From: JANQOH01 sp965200095 | GTDB taxonomy: Bacteria; Pseudomonadota; Alphaproteobacteria; UBA7887 | Assembly: GCA_965200095.1 (NCBI GenBank) | Contig: OZ241350.1 | Location: forward strand, 2,356,001-2,420,000 | Reading direction: 5' to 3' | Length of the DNA stretch: 64,000 nt | The notes under the pieces: model-generated | The model's input: only the letters and a program-made list of their open reading frames with translations | Told to the model about the DNA's origin: nothing | Databases searched by the model: none | Program-made: the position numbers and the translations under genes | Shown: positions 56,878 to 64,000 of the stretch, piece after piece | How positions within the stretch are numbered: position 1 is the stretch's first letter | Layout of the letters: every line of letters begins with the position of its first letter

Positions 56878-57099
56878 ATGAAGCGGATCGCCACGCAGCT
56901 GCCGGACAGCCTCGCCGACAAATTGAACGCGACGGTCGCCCGTCTCGACTGCAACCGTTCGGAGGTCGTTCGTCAGGCGATCGAGTTCTACCTCGAGGAG
57001 ATCGACGACGTGGAGGAGGCCGCACGGCGGCTCCGCGACGCCAACAACCCTCCCCTGGATTGGGAACAGGTCAAGCGCGAGCTTCTCGCGTCCGATTGA
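56878..57099 (+). CDS. Ribbon-helix-helix (CopG-like) antitoxin or repressor, orphan
   Basis: 73 residues from ATG 56878 (MKRIATQLPDSLADKLNATVARLDCNRSEVVRQAIEFYLEEID). The beta-strand plus two-helix ribbon-helix-helix fold binds DNA as a dimer. Upstream GATAAT at 56833-56838 may be its -10. No toxin gene follows: the next bases are the MITE region. It could be a leftover antitoxin or a stand-alone regulator. The 245-bp gap before it contains a CCGGGCGG-type hairpin and no gene that I can see. Confidence 0.8.
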   Translation: MKRIATQLPDSLADKLNATVARLDCNRSEVVRQAIEFYLEEIDDVEEAARRLRDANNPPLDWEQVKRELLASD

Positions 57100-57160
57100 A
57101 GCGAGGTCCTGCGTTTTGCGCGCGCCGCTTCTCCCCCGGGGGCATTCCTGCCCTCGAACA

Positions 57161-57485
57161 TGTGAAGAAATTGAGATTTCCCACTACTCTTCGTCATCCC
57201 CGCGAAAGAGTGTGTGAAGGAATTGGGCAGCTCTCATCGTGACGGACGGATCGCCGAGGTATCGGCATTGTAAAAGACAATACCCACCGAATAATACTTC
57301 GTCATTCCCGCGAAAGCGGGAATCCGGAAGCGACCGTCCGCAATACCGGCCCGGTTTTCCTTGTGGAAACGCCGCAAGCAGATTCCCGCTTTCGCGGGAA
57401 TGACGAGTGTTTATACGGCTTTTCGATTTCTTCACACAATCTTTCGCGGGAATGACGAAGTATTATCGGATGGTTACTGTCTTTC
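57161..57485. mobile_element. Nested MITE-like elements: outer copy interrupted by copy 2
   Basis: Copy 2 spans 57212-57437 (226 bp) with GTGTGAAGG... termini and its own ATTCCCGCGAAAGCGGGAAT palindrome. Flanking it, 57161-57208 (TGTGAAGAAATTGAG ... CGTCATCCCCGCGAAAG) and 57438-57485 (CTTTCGCGGGAATGACGAAG ...) are two halves of another copy, broken at the loop of its hairpin. So one element inserted into the hairpin of another. The gap 57100-57689 has no gene. Confidence 0.75.
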
Positions 57486-57689
57486 ACTGCGGGAATTCCT
57501 GAGTTGTGCAGCCGTCGTAATGGGAACCGCCCAATTCCTTCGCGCGCGCCGGCGCTCCCGGAAACGATTGCGGCCGGTCCGCCGCTTCGGGCGCGCGCCG
57601 GACCGTGCTATCCTGCGACGGCAGAATGAAAGCGTCGCATGGCGCTTCGGAGTTCGGCATCGACACTGGCCCCGCCGCCGGAGAACGCC

Positions 57690-60600
57690 ATGAACACGAA
57701 CCATCAGCGCGTCACCGAAGGGTTCGACATCCTGACCGGGGTGCTCGCGCCCTATGTCGCCCGGGAGTTGCGGGCGCGCTACGAGGACGAATGGTGGGAC
57801 CAGGGCGTTCTCCGCGTGCTCTACGAGGACCAGAAGCGGAACCTGCCGCGCGGCGGCGAGGACGCGGAGCTGGAAGCGGCGCTCGACCCCGCGCGCTGCC
57901 TGATCCTCATCGACGCGCAGTGGAACGAACTGTTCCGGCGCAAGCTCGGCCGCGACCACCGGACCTGGGTCAAGGAGCTGATCCCGGCGCGCAACAAATG
58001 GGCGCACAAGGGTCTGATCGACACGGCGGACGAAGACGCCTGGCGGACCCTCGACACCATGACGCGACTGGTCGAACAGATGGACGCGCAAGCGACCGAA
58101 CGGCTGCGCGCCCTCGCCCGCACCGTGCGCTACGGCGCCGAGGGCCCGTCCACGGCGGCGCGGGAGACGGGGAACGCGACGGCGACCCCGGACAGCCGCG
58201 CCGGCAAGGGCGTTCTGGCGGCGGTCCCGCGCCAGGGGCTGCGACCGTGGCGCGAGGTCGCCCGGCCCCACCCCGACGTGGCGGCGGGGCGCTACCGGCA
58301 GGCCGAATTCGCCGCCGATCTGTCGCAGGTCGCGCGCGGCACGGCGGATGTCGAATATCAGGACCCGGTCGAGTTCTTCGCCCGCACCTATCTGACCGAG
58401 GGCATCCGCGCCCTTCTTGTTCAGGCGCTGAACCGGGTGTCGGGCAGGGGCGGCGAACCCGTCATCCAGCTGAAGACGGCGTTCGGCGGCGGCAAGACCC
58501 ATTCGCTGCTCGCGCTCTATCACCTGCTGCGCGGCCGCGCGCCGCTCGCAAAACTGCCGCAGGTCGCCGATCTGTTGCAGGACGCGGGGATCGACGGGAT
58601 ACCCCGCACCCGCGTCGCCGTGCTGGTGGGCACCGCGCTCAACCCGACGAAGGCGCGCCGGCCGCCCAACCTTCCGAAGATTTCCATCCGCACCCTGTGG
58701 GGCGAGATCGGCGCCCAGCTCGCGGAACAGGCGGGCGACAAGAGGCTCTACGACCACGTGCGCGACGCGGACCGGAAGGGCGTGCCGCCCGGCTCCGACG
58801 CCCTGCGCGCGCTGTTCGACGCCTGCGGCCCGTGCCTGATCCTGGTCGACGAGCTCGTCGCCTACGCCCGCAAGATCTATGGCGTCGAGGGCCTGCCGGC
58901 GGGCCGTTTCGACGCCGTGCAGACCTTCATCCAGGAACTCACCGAGGCGGCGCGGGCCAGCGAGAACACGGCGCTGGTCGCGACGATCCCGGAATCGGAC
59001 GTCGAGATCGGCGGCGAGGCGGGCCAGGCGACTCTGGCGCGCATCGAACACACTTTCGGCCGCATGGAGGCGATCTGGAAACCGGTCGGTTCGGAAGAGG
59101 GGTTCGAGGTCGTGCGCCGGCGGCTGTTCCTGCCGCTCGACGACGAACCGGCGCGCGACGATGTCTGCCGCGCCTTCGGCGCGCTCTACCGCGAAGGCGG
59201 CGGCGAGTTCCCGCCCGAATGCCGCGAGGCGCGTTATCTCGAACGGATGAAAGCCTGCTACCCGATCCATCCCGAGGTCTTCGACCGTCTCTATAACGAC
59301 TGGGCGACGCTGGAGCGGTTTCAGCGCACGCGGGGCGTCCTGCGGCTGATGGCGGCGGTCATTCACGACCTCTGGAGGCGCAACGATGCGGGCCTCGCGA
59401 TCATGCCGGGTTCGCTCGGCCTCGACACGGCGGCGGTGCGCGACGAATTGACGCGCTACCTGCCCGAAGGCTGGGGGCCGGTGCTCGACGGCGATGTCGA
59501 CGGCCGCAATTCGGGTCCGCAGCGCATCGACGCGGAAAACCAGCGTTTCGGCCAGGTCCTGGCGGGCCGGCGGGTGGCGCGGGCGGTCTTCCTCGGAAGC
59601 GCGCCGCACGTGGTTCAGCAACAGGTGCGGGGCGTGGAGGACGTGCGCCTGCGCCTCGCCGTCGTGCAGCCGGGCGAACCGGTCTCGGTCTTCAACGACG
59701 CCCTGTCGCAACTCTCCGACCGGCTGACCTATCTCTACCGCAAGGACCGCCGCTACTGGTTCGACACGCGGCCGAACCTGCGGCGGACGGTCGAGGAGCG
59801 CGCGCAGCAATTCGCAGAGGACGAGGTCGAGAGCGAGATCGAGCGCCGGGCCCGCGAGGCGACGCGCCGCGACCGGGGCGATCTGAAGGGCGTGCACGCC
59901 TGCCCGGCGTCGTCGCTCGACGTGCCCGACGAACGGGAGGTCCGGCTCGTCGTTCTCGGACCCGGCGCGACGCACAAGGGCGGCGACGGGGAGAGCGCCG
60001 CGCTGAAGGCCGTCGCCGACATGCTCGCCAACCGCGGCGCGAACCAGCGCCAGCACCGCAACATGCTAGGGTTTCTCGCGCCCGACCGCGAGGCGGCCGA
60101 GGGCGTGAAGCAGGAAACGCGGCGCTTTCTCGCCTGGGGATCCGTCGTCCGCGACAGGGAAGCGCTGAACCTCGACGGCGCCCAGCGGCGCGAAGCCGCA
60201 GAAGGCGCAAAACGCAGCGACGAAGCCGTCCGGCTCCAGTTCAACGAGACCTGGCGATGGTTGCTCATGCCGACCCAGCGCGTCGCGGAGGGCGATGTCG
60301 GCGCGCTTGAATGGGAAGCCGCGCAGGTCACCGGAAACGACACCCCGGTTCTGGCGAGGGTGTCGCGGCACATGCGAGCGAACGAGCACGTGATCGTCGA
60401 ATGGTCTCCGACGCTGCTCAGGATGGAGCTCGACCGCTGGTTCTGGAAGGACCGCAAGCACGTCTCGGCGAAGACGGTGTGGGACGCTCTCTCCGCCTAT
60501 TGCTATCTCCCGCGTCTGCGCGACGAGACCGTGTTCGTGGCGACGGTCCAGCGCGGCGTCGCCGGCGGCGACTGTTTCGGTTACGCGACCGGCGTGTCGG

Positions 60601-61055
60601 ACGAGGGTCGCTACGAGGGGTTGGCGTTCGGCGAGACGGCGCCCGCGATCTACATCGACGCGGCGAGCGTGCTGGTGAAACCGGAGGCCGCGCGGGCGCA
60701 GCTCGAAGCCGAAGTGCCGAAGGTCATGCCACGCGTATCGGAAGGCGGCGGCGACGGCGCGATCCCGGAAACGGGCGGCGACGGCCCCGGCGGAGACCCG
60801 AAGCCACCGCCGCCTCCCGAGCTACGTCGCTTTTTCGGCTCCGTCGAGATCGACCCGAACCGCTCGAACCGCGACATGGGGCAGGTCGTGGACGAGGTGC
60901 TTCAACACCTGACGACGTTGCCCGGCGGCAAGGTCACGGTGACGGTGGAAATCCAGGCCAAAATGCCGGAAGGCGTGCCCGACGACGTGCGGCGCGTGAT
61001 CGACGAAAACTGCCGGACGCTCAATTTCGAGTCGCACGGGTTCGAGGAATCGTGA
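57690..61055 (+). CDS. Swt1-family HEPN plus DUF499 ATPase
   Basis: 1121 residues from ATG 57690 (MNTNHQRVTEGFDILTGVLAPYV); an ATG at 57639 is an alternative. N-terminal Swt1-type HEPN domain with the R-x4-H motif RNKWAH (Arg101, His106). Then a DUF499 AAA domain: Walker A FGGGKTHSLL (about 264-272) and Walker B CLILVDELVAYA (about 380). The C-terminus is Pro-rich (KPPPPPELRRFFGSVEIDPNR) followed by a small domain. DUF499 ATPases are associated with DUF1156 methylases and helicases in defence loci. HEPN R-x4-H suggests RNase ability; activity is unproven. Confidence 0.85.
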   Translation: MNTNHQRVTEGFDILTGVLAPYVARELRARYEDEWWDQGVLRVLYEDQKRNLPRGGEDAELEAALDPARCLILIDAQWNELFRRKLGRDHRTWVKELIPARNKWAHKGLIDTADEDAWRTLDTMTRLVEQMDAQATERLRALARTVRYGAEGPSTAARETGNATATPDSRAGKGVLAAVPRQGLRPWREVARPHPDVAAGRYRQAEFAADLSQVARGTADVEYQDPVEFFARTYLTEGIRALLVQALNRVSGRGGEPVIQLKTAFGGGKTHSLLALYHLLRGRAPLAKLPQVADLLQDAGIDGIPRTRVAVLVGTALNPTKARRPPNLPKISIRTLWGEIGAQLAEQAGDKRLYDHVRDADRKGVPPGSDALRALFDACGPCLILVDELVAYARKIYGVEGLPAGRFDAVQTFIQELTEAARASENTALVATIPESDVEIGGEAGQATLARIEHTFGRMEAIWKPVGSEEGFEVVRRRLFLPLDDEPARDDVCRAFGALYREGGGEFPPECREARYLERMKACYPIHPEVFDRLYNDWATLERFQRTRGVLRLMAAVIHDLWRRNDAGLAIMPGSLGLDTAAVRDELTRYLPEGWGPVLDGDVDGRNSGPQRIDAENQRFGQVLAGRRVARAVFLGSAPHVVQQQVRGVEDVRLRLAVVQPGEPVSVFNDALSQLSDRLTYLYRKDRRYWFDTRPNLRRTVEERAQQFAEDEVESEIERRAREATRRDRGDLKGVHACPASSLDVPDEREVRLVVLGPGATHKGGDGESAALKAVADMLANRGANQRQHRNMLGFLAPDREAAEGVKQETRRFLAWGSVVRDREALNLDGAQRREAAEGAKRSDEAVRLQFNETWRWLLMPTQRVAEGDVGALEWEAAQVTGNDTPVLARVSRHMRANEHVIVEWSPTLLRMELDRWFWKDRKHVSAKTVWDALSAYCYLPRLRDETVFVATVQRGVAGGDCFGYATGVSDEGRYEGLAFGETAPAIYIDAASVLVKPEAARAQLEAEVPKVMPRVSEGGGDGAIPETGGDGPGGDPKPPPPPELRRFFGSVEIDPNRSNRDMGQVVDEVLQHLTTLPGGKVTVTVEIQAKMPEGVPDDVRRVIDENCRTLNFESHGFEES

Positions 61056-61098
61056 CGCGGTCGCCTCGGAACTGCAAACCGAAACCATGGAGGAAAAC

Positions 61099-61896
61099 AT
61101 GAACCTGTACCAGCACCCCAAACTGCTGCATCGCCAGCTCGTGAAGTTGCCCAAGATTTACGATCTGGTCCCTCTCCCGGACAAATATGGATTGTCGACC
61201 GGGGTATTCGATCAACAACGGCAATGTCGGGCCGCTGTTGCCGCGTTACCCGAGGCGACGGTTCTTGCCTCAGTTTCCCAATTTATGGGAACCGTTCAGA
61301 AATTCCCCGGCACCTTTGACGCTATACGCGCCTCTGTGTCTCCGATCTATCGAACTGACTGGCTATCGAAAAGCCCGATCATGCCTTTGGCACCCGCTCA
61401 CGATGCACGGGAAAGGGAATGGGACGATCATAGCGAAGAACCGAATATCGAGACCTTCGCTGACGACACCATTTCTGAAGAAGATCTGGATCGGGAGCTC
61501 CGACAATCCGGTCTCCCGGATGCCAAGGATATCGTTCGAGTTTTGAAGTATTCTACGAATCATTTTCACGACGGTGACTTCAACGGTTGTCTCAACAACG
61601 CCCGCGTTGCCTTGCAGACTCTGACGAAGTCAATCGCGCAGGCGCGTCTCTCAAACCATGCAGGGAACTTCAACCCCGCGAAATGGGGCGAGGTCATCGC
61701 CTATCTGCGAACGTCGGGGTTCGTTACGGACGAGCAGGAACGCGGAATCGCGGGTCTGTTCGGATTCCTGAGCCCGGGTTCCCACACTCCGATCCCAATC
61801 GGAGAGGAAGAATTCGCGAGATTGGGCCGCACCCTTGCTGTTTCCATTTGCTATTTTCTTGTGAAACAATTCAACGCAATCGAGGCGGATTCGTGA
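61099..61896 (+). CDS. Unknown protein of the defence island
   Basis: 265 residues from ATG 61099, with GGAGG 7 nt upstream (an ATG at 61087 contains the ribosome site). N-half: MNLYQHPKLLHRQLVKLP; C-half helical (VLKYSTNHFHDGDFNGCLNNARVALQTLTKSIAQ and RLGRTLAVSICYFLVKQFNAIEAD), vaguely HEPN-like but lacking a clear R-x4-H. G+C is lower than in its neighbours, as for 49835-51085. It is 43 bp after the DUF499 gene and 7 bp before the phosphatase. Confidence 0.55.
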   Translation: MNLYQHPKLLHRQLVKLPKIYDLVPLPDKYGLSTGVFDQQRQCRAAVAALPEATVLASVSQFMGTVQKFPGTFDAIRASVSPIYRTDWLSKSPIMPLAPAHDAREREWDDHSEEPNIETFADDTISEEDLDRELRQSGLPDAKDIVRVLKYSTNHFHDGDFNGCLNNARVALQTLTKSIAQARLSNHAGNFNPAKWGEVIAYLRTSGFVTDEQERGIAGLFGFLSPGSHTPIPIGEEEFARLGRTLAVSICYFLVKQFNAIEADS

Positions 61897-61903
61897 GGAA
61901 CCC

Positions 61904-62425
61904 ATGAAGCGACCGATAGAGAACTGCTACTGGGTCGCGCCGGGGAAACTGCTCGCCGGCGAGTATCCGAGGGACCTGGACGACGAATCCTCCGCCGCGA
62001 AGGTCGCGGCGCTGAAACGCGCCGGCGTCGGGCTGTTCGTCGACCTCACCGAAGAGGACGAACTGCTGCCCTACGCCCAATGGGCGGCGCCGGCCCGGCA
62101 TGAGCGCTTCCCCATCCGCGATGTCTCCATCCCCCGCTCGCACGAGCAGACCGCGGCGACGCTCGACGCCATCGACGCCCATGTCGAAGCGGGCGGGACG
62201 GTCTACGTCCATTGCTGGGGCGGCGTCGGGCGCACGGGCGTCATCGTCGGGTGCTGGCTGGCCCGCCGGCGCGGGTCCGGGCGGGAAGGACTGGCGGGGC
62301 TGCGGACCCTGTGGCGGACGTGCCCGAAATCGCGCATCCAGCCGCACTCGCCGCAAACCATGGAACAGGAAAAATATATTCTGCGCTGGCGCGAGGACGC
62401 GGCGACGCGCGAAGGCAGGCGATGA
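61904..62425 (+). CDS. Dual-specificity/tyrosine phosphatase-like protein
   Basis: 173 residues. The P-loop VHCWGGVGRTGVIVG is the HCX5R catalytic motif (Cys and Arg present), with a general-acid Asp candidate in FPIRDVSIPRS. C-terminal part ends WREDAATREGRR. It follows the unknown gene by 7 bp and closes the island; phosphatases of this type recur beside DUF499 loci, possibly to remove a signal or modification. Substrate unknown. Confidence 0.8.
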   Translation: MKRPIENCYWVAPGKLLAGEYPRDLDDESSAAKVAALKRAGVGLFVDLTEEDELLPYAQWAAPARHERFPIRDVSIPRSHEQTAATLDAIDAHVEAGGTVYVHCWGGVGRTGVIVGCWLARRRGSGREGLAGLRTLWRTCPKSRIQPHSPQTMEQEKYILRWREDAATREGRR

Positions 62426-62505
62426 GCCGAAGGCGGGAACGCCGGCTTGCGCGCCCCGCCGCCGCGGGGATAGGCTCCGCGCCGGACCACAAGGGGGGCT
62501 TCGCG

Positions 62506-63261
62506 ATGGCGTCGCGGCTTGCGCTTGTTTTTCTGACCGCCGGGGTCGCGGCGTGGGCGGGGCCGGTCGCGGCGCAGTCTCCGGAATTGCGCGCCAAGCA
62601 TGCATGGGTGATGCAGCTCCACGCCACCGGACACGATGCGGAAGCGGCGGAAGCGGCGCAACAGGCGCTCGACCTCGGCATCGACGAGTTCGGCGAAGAG
62701 CACCCCAGCACCGCCGCGCTCATGTTCAACCTCGCCGAACTGCATGGAGTCCTCGACGAATGGCGGCAGGCGGAAGCGCTCTACCGCCGCGCCGCCGCCG
62801 TGCGGGCCGCCACCCTGGGAGAAGGGCACCCCGATACCGGCGCCGCCCACGCCGGCCTCGGCAAGGCGCTCGCGCGGCAGACCCGCTACGACGAGGCCGA
62901 GGCGAGCTATTGGGACGCGCTGCACACCCTCGGCGACGAAGTCGCGCGCAACGTCCACGTCATCGACGAATTGAGCCTGCGCGCCGGGCTTTACCGCGCC
63001 TGGGCGCTCTATTACCGGGCTCACGGATTCGTCGAGTCGGGCCGCCTCGGCGAAGCGGAACTGCTCTATCGCAGCGCCATTTCGGTGTTCGAATCCAATT
63101 CGACGGTGGACCGGGCGCACATCGTCTCGGCGCTCGGCCGGCGTGCGGACGTGTTGCGTCGCCTGAACCGCGGCGACGAGGCGGCGGAGCTCGAAGCGCA
63201 TGCGGAAGCCGTGCGCAAGGGTCGCGCGAGCTGTCCCGCGGGCCTCTTCGCCTTTTGCTGA
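62506..63261 (+). CDS. Secreted tetratricopeptide-repeat protein
   Basis: 251 residues from ATG 62506, with AAGGGGGG 7 nt upstream. Signal peptide MASRLALVFLTAGVAAWAGPVAAQS. Then three or four TPRs of the kinesin-light-chain type (EEHPSTAALMFNLAELHGVLDEWRQAEALYRRAA; EGHPDTGAAHAGLGKALARQTRYDEAEASYW). Likely a periplasmic scaffold. Host-like codon usage marks the end of the island. Confidence 0.8.
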   Translation: MASRLALVFLTAGVAAWAGPVAAQSPELRAKHAWVMQLHATGHDAEAAEAAQQALDLGIDEFGEEHPSTAALMFNLAELHGVLDEWRQAEALYRRAAAVRAATLGEGHPDTGAAHAGLGKALARQTRYDEAEASYWDALHTLGDEVARNVHVIDELSLRAGLYRAWALYYRAHGFVESGRLGEAELLYRSAISVFESNSTVDRAHIVSALGRRADVLRRLNRGDEAAELEAHAEAVRKGRASCPAGLFAFC

Positions 63262-63269
63262 CCGGCCGG

Positions 63270-64000
63270 ATGGAACCCGACGCCATCGACCGCGTTGCGG
63301 CGTCTCTCTTCGCCGCCAACCGCCGGGGGGAGCGTTTTCGCCCGTTGCGCGGCGTCGACTCTCCCGCGACGCTGGCGGACGCCTATCTCATTCAGGACCG
63401 CCTCTCGCGCCTGTTCGAGACCGATGGCGGCGCCGGCCCGCCGGTCGGCCACAAGATCGCGCTCACCTCGAAGGCGGTGCAAGAGCTGTGCGGCATCGAC
63501 AGCCCCGCATACGGCGCGGTGTTTTCGGCTCTCGAGAGTCCGGCCGCCGTCAGGGCGTCGGACTACCGGCGCCTCGGGCTGGAGTTCGAAGTGGCCGTGG
63601 AGATCGGGCGCGACGTTCCCGCGCAGGGAGCGCCCTGGAGCCGCGATTCCATCGCCGGTTACGTGGCGACCTGCGCGCCCGCCTTCGAGCTCATCGACGA
63701 CCGGAACGCCGATTACGACGACCTCGACGCGGCGTCGATCGTCGCCGATCGATGCTGGTGCGCCGGGGCGGTCGTCGGCGCGCGGATCGCGGACTGGCGG
63801 CGCCTCGACCTCGCCGCCGCGAAAGCGGTCCTGACATGGAACGGCGAAACCGCGGAGCGTGCGACGACCGGCGCATCGATGGGCCATCCGTTCGAGGGAC
63901 TGGCGTGGATCGCCAACCATCTGGCGGAGCGCGGCCGCACCCTCGCCAGGGGCGACATCGCGATTACCGGCAGCGCGATGAAGACGCGGTTCCCCGAACC
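63270..64000 (+). CDS. 2-keto-4-pentenoate hydratase-like protein, partial
   Basis: About 243 codons from ATG 63270 (MEPDAIDRVAASLFAANR), running off the right edge. The features YLIQDRLSRL, VGHKIALTSKAVQELCGI, GLEFEVAVEIGRDVP, PAFELIDDRNADYDDLD and TGASMGHPFEGLAWIANHLAERG are those of the FAH-type hydratase family (MhpD/HpcG-like), which act in aromatic meta-cleavage pathways. The substrate is unknown. Confidence 0.85.
   Translation, partial: MEPDAIDRVAASLFAANRRGERFRPLRGVDSPATLADAYLIQDRLSRLFETDGGAGPPVGHKIALTSKAVQELCGIDSPAYGAVFSALESPAAVRASDYRRLGLEFEVAVEIGRDVPAQGAPWSRDSIAGYVATCAPAFELIDDRNADYDDLDAASIVADRCWCAGAVVGARIADWRRLDLAAAKAVLTWNGETAERATTGASMGHPFEGLAWIANHLAERGRTLARGDIAITGSAMKTRFPE

Overview
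The window looks like a chromosomal segment of a high-G+C alphaproteobacterium. The ribosomal gene order, the proteins themselves (alpha-type RpoA, SecY, L22 and L4 starts, Adk directly after secY), the tRNA-Trp/tuf/tRNA-Gly/tRNA-Tyr cluster beside secE, and C-ending codon preference all point that way. I cannot place it to family.

Region 1 (about 1-34,120, almost all minus strand) is one uninterrupted translation/transcription block. Read in its own direction it runs tRNA-Tyr, tRNA-Gly, tuf, tRNA-Trp, secE, nusG, rplK, rplA, rplJ, rplL, rpoB, rpoC, rpsL, rpsG, fusA, a second tuf, the S10 operon (rpsJ to rpsQ), the spc operon (rplN to adk), rpsM, rpsK, rpoA, rplQ, a small zinc-ribbon membrane protein and the start of a DegP/HtrA-type protease. 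Genes are mostly 0-30 bp apart or overlap by 4 bp. Promoter-like sites lie before tRNA-Tyr, rplJ, rpoB and rpsL. Three features are unusual: both large RNA polymerase subunits carry expanded, internally repeated insertions; the two tuf genes are apparently identical and have codon usage unlike every neighbour; and rpoB is preceded by a 22-bp palindrome overlapping its promoter plus three 16-bp direct repeats.

Region 2 (34,200-42,665) is ordinary metabolism: an rRNA 2'-O-methyltransferase (rlmB-like), tRNA-Thr, tsaB, a VanX/DdpX-type dipeptidase, a RutE-like nitroreductase-fold protein, a class V aminotransferase, a GloB-like metallo-hydrolase, a CoA-transferase and a glutathione S-transferase. 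tRNA-Thr is overlapped on both strands by the ends of rlmB and tsaB. A lower-G+C ATPase plus TOPRIM-nuclease pair is wedged between the CoA-transferase and gloB with 4-bp overlaps on each side.

Region 3 (42,928-62,425, plus strand) is an accessory, defence-like island: an SNF2-type helicase with a C-terminal DUF3883-like domain, an AAA ATPase (DUF3696-like) with a PIN-like nuclease, a PD-(D/E)XK-like nuclease coupled to a DUF1156-type DNA methylase, and a Swt1-HEPN/DUF499 ATPase, followed by an unknown protein and a dual-specificity phosphatase. Helicase, methylase and ATPase together resemble the helicase-methylase-ATPase (Hma-like) class. The methylase is cut by a 682-bp REP-associated tyrosine transposase (RAYT) element whose exact removal restores a 938-residue frame. 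Between methylase and ATPase is an A-B-A-B array of four small membrane/coiled-coil genes, each with the same extended -10 box. REP/BIME hairpins and MITE-like elements, one nested inside another, fill the gaps.

Region 4 (62,506-64,000) returns to ordinary sequence: a secreted TPR protein and the start of a 2-keto-4-pentenoate hydratase-like gene.
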